Shown: positions 5,734 to 7,587 of the stretch, piece by piece
Position numbering within the stretch: position 1 is the stretch's first letter
Layout of the letters: each line of letters begins with the position of its first letter
NCBI GenBank assembly: GCA_026993705.1
Contig: JALWSJ010000099.1
Location: 1-7,587, forward strand
DNA: 7,587 nt
Direction: 5' to 3'
DNA from: Flavobacteriales bacterium
GTDB lineage: Bacteria > Bacteroidota > Bacteroidia > Flavobacteriales_D > Parvicellaceae
Position numbers and translations under genes: made by a program
Notes under the pieces: model-generated
Database searches by the model: none
What the model was told of the DNA's origin: nothing
Seen by the model: only the letters and a program-made list of their open reading frames with translations

Positions 5734-6414
5734 ATGGCAAATAAAGACACCATAAACGATTTAGGAGATAATCATTTTAGTACAAGTTTAGATACACCAA
5801 TGACGCAAGATGCTTTTCTGCTTTCCGACAACGAAAAGATAGAAAAAATAGCACATCATTTTAAAGAAATAATGCGAACCTTGGGATTAGATTTAACAGA
5901 CGACAGTTTAGCTGGAACTCCTTTGCGTGTAGCAAAAATGTACATCGAAGAAGTTTTTAGTGGACTAAATCCTAAAAACGAACCATCAACGTCTCTCTTC
6001 GACAACACCTATTCTTACAATGAAATGTTGGTTGAAAAAGATATAGAACTTTATTCATATTGTGAACATCATTTTGTACCGATTATAGGAAAAGTACATG
6101 TTGCTTACATCCCCAATAAAAACGTTGTCGGTTTATCTAAAATTAACAGATATGTCCAATACTTTGCAAAACGTCCTCAAGTTCAAGAACGGTTAACGAA
6201 ACAAATTGTCGCCAAAATGCAAGAAGCTTTAGGTACTAAGGATGTCTGTTGTGTGATTGAGGCTAAACACCTTTGTGTAAACATGAGAGGCGTGAAAGAT
6301 TCCAAATGCAGTACCATAACAGCCGAATATGGTGGAGCTTTTAAAACACATGAAGTAAAACAAGAATTTTTAAATCATATTAACCGAAAGAATACCTTTG
6401 GAATAGATGAGTGA
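5734..6414 (+). CDS. folE: GTP cyclohydrolase I (type IA, FolE)
   Basis: FolE converts GTP to 7,8-dihydroneopterin triphosphate and formate, the first step of tetrahydrofolate synthesis and, in organisms that make it, of the queuosine precursor pathway; it is cytosolic and acts as a homodecamer. The 226-aa length fits the family. Motifs are complete: SLAGTPLRVAKMYIEEVFSGL (about 58-78), the zinc/active-site segment YCEHHFVP with Cys110, His112 and His113, the GLSKINRYVQYFAKRPQVQERLT core (133-155), and HLCVNMRG with His179 and Cys181. The zinc ligands Cys110, His113 and Cys181 even share the E. coli numbering. The first 32 residues before the core helix are variable; Met23 is an alternative start, but ATG 5734 is preferred because it is the first in frame and sits close behind the -7 box. 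The stop overlaps the start of cysS, pointing to co-transcription. Confidence 0.97.
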   Translation: MANKDTINDLGDNHFSTSLDTPMTQDAFLLSDNEKIEKIAHHFKEIMRTLGLDLTDDSLAGTPLRVAKMYIEEVFSGLNPKNEPSTSLFDNTYSYNEMLVEKDIELYSYCEHHFVPIIGKVHVAYIPNKNVVGLSKINRYVQYFAKRPQVQERLTKQIVAKMQEALGTKDVCCVIEAKHLCVNMRGVKDSKCSTITAEYGGAFKTHEVKQEFLNHINRKNTFGIDE

Positions 6415-7587
6415 TTATACAAACAACACCTTAATGATTTATAATTCATTAAGCGGTAAAAAAGAAGAATTTAAACCCATTCAAACTCCGAACGTAGGAA
6501 TGTATGTTTGTGGACCCACGGTTTACAGCAATGTTCATTTGGGGAATTGCCGTACCTTTTTATCGTTCGACAACGTTGTTCGATACCTTAAATTTATAGG
6601 ATACAATGTTCGGTATGTCCGCAATATTACTGATGCGGGACACCTGGTGGACGACGCCGAAGAGGGAGAAGACAAAATTTCCAAAAAAGCAAGATTAGAG
6701 AAACTTGAACCCATGGAAATTGTACAAAAATACACATTGGATTTCCACCATGTTTTACGCCTATTCAATGCTCTTCCGCCAAATATAGAACCTACAGCAA
6801 CCGGACACATCATCGAACAAATCGAAATGGTCAAACAAATCATCAATAATGGTTTTGCTTATGAAGCAAACGATTCAGTCTATTTTGATGTAAAAAAATA
6901 CAACGAAAAAGGATTCAATTACGGAGAACTTTCCGGCAGAAATATAGATGATTTAATCGCCGGTTCAAGAGCCCTAGACGGACAACCGGAAAAGAAAAAC
7001 CCTCAAGATTTTGCACTATGGAAAAAAGCATCTCCCGCACATATTATGCGCTGGCCGTCTCCGTGGGGGGAAGGATTTCCCGGATGGCATCTCGAATGTT
7101 CTGCAATGGGAACCAAGTACCTAGGCGAACAATTTGATATTCACGGAGGAGGAATGGATTTAAAATTCCCCCATCATGAATGCGAAATTGCTCAAGGAAA
7201 AGCTTGTAACGGAGTAGAACCCGTAAACTATTGGATGCACGCCAATATGCTAACCTTAAATGGCAAAAAAATGAGTAAATCCACAGGAAACACATTGCTT
7301 CCACATGAATTATTTAGTGGCGAAAACAACATTTTAGGCAAAGCCTACTCACCAATGGTTGTTCGTTTTTTTATGTTGCAAGCTCATTACAGAAGTATTT
7401 TAGACTTCTCTGCCGAAGCACTCAACGCAGCAGAAAAGGGATTTCACAAACTGATGAATGCTAAAAAAATAATCAATCAGCTACAATATAAAAAAGGTAC
7501 GGTTTCTGAATCTGAAAACAAGCGAATTAATCAATTAATACAAGATTGTTATACCAACATGAACGACGATTTCAACACCCCTAAAAC
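6407..7587 (+). CDS. cysS: Cysteinyl-tRNA synthetase (3' end outside window)
   Basis: This class I aminoacyl-tRNA synthetase charges tRNA-Cys with cysteine in the cytosol. 393 complete codons are present out of the roughly 460-500 usual for the family, so the C-terminal anticodon-binding part is largely cut off. Key elements are visible: GMYVCGPTVYSNVHLGN with Cys35 and the HIGH-type HLGN at 44-47; GWHLECSAM with Cys231; FPHHECE with His256 and Glu260; and KMSKS at 288-292. Cys35, Cys231, His256 and Glu260 correspond to the zinc site that selects cysteine. I chose ATG 6407 (MSDYTNNTLMIYNSLSG), which overlaps the folE stop by 8 bp. ATG 6434 (MIYNSLSG) is in frame and also possible, but flavobacterial CysRS proteins commonly carry a short N-terminal stretch of this type. 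No Shine-Dalgarno sequence is seen, so translational coupling with folE is plausible. Confidence 0.96.
   Translation, partial: MSDYTNNTLMIYNSLSGKKEEFKPIQTPNVGMYVCGPTVYSNVHLGNCRTFLSFDNVVRYLKFIGYNVRYVRNITDAGHLVDDAEEGEDKISKKARLEKLEPMEIVQKYTLDFHHVLRLFNALPPNIEPTATGHIIEQIEMVKQIINNGFAYEANDSVYFDVKKYNEKGFNYGELSGRNIDDLIAGSRALDGQPEKKNPQDFALWKKASPAHIMRWPSPWGEGFPGWHLECSAMGTKYLGEQFDIHGGGMDLKFPHHECEIAQGKACNGVEPVNYWMHANMLTLNGKKMSKSTGNTLLPHELFSGENNILGKAYSPMVVRFFMLQAHYRSILDFSAEALNAAEKGFHKLMNAKKIINQLQYKKGTVSESENKRINQLIQDCYTNMNDDFNTPK

Noticed and set aside
6535..7304. Two minus-strand open frames of 103 and 86 codons
   Set aside because: They are antisense to cysS, which shows complete class I synthetase motifs on the plus strand.

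Overview
The window looks like a chromosomal segment of a Bacteroidota member, most likely a marine or aquatic flavobacterium. The evidence is low GC, promoters of the TTG-N19-TAnnTTTG kind instead of sigma70 boxes, almost no Shine-Dalgarno sequences, exported proteins whose predicted mature ends begin with glutamine, type IX secretion (T9SS)-like C-termini, and a CysRS and FolE of flavobacterial appearance.

Layout: (1) Positions 1-1100, minus strand, hold the 5' part of a gene for an exported tetratricopeptide-repeat protein; its C-terminal output domain lies outside the window. (2) Positions 1101-1796 form a divergent intergenic region. Gene-proximal promoters flank a block of three adjacent palindromic elements: a 179-bp TA-flanked long inverted repeat, a 136-nt segment that can fold as a three-way junction, and a 99-bp element with 20/21-bp terminal inverted repeats and a 4-bp ACGC direct repeat. 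The 99-bp element sits exactly at the end of the three-way-junction segment. (3) Positions 1797-2588, plus strand, encode a secreted 263-aa protein of unknown function, closed by a strong terminator usable from both sides. (4) Positions 2939-5542, minus strand, convergent, encode an 867-aa secreted modular protein with two Ig-like plus lamin-tail units and a FlgD-like C-terminal domain. (5) From 5734, plus strand, folE (GTP cyclohydrolase I) is followed by cysS (cysteinyl-tRNA synthetase, cut by the window end). Their reading frames overlap by 8 bp, so they probably form one operon.

folE and cysS are housekeeping genes for pterin/folate synthesis and translation. The three exported proteins belong to the cell-envelope and surface repertoire typical of this phylum and share no obvious pathway. 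I found no classical transposase, CRISPR array, tRNA, rRNA or defence system. The least ordinary part of the window is the stack of structured, probably mobile, non-coding elements at 1145-1605.
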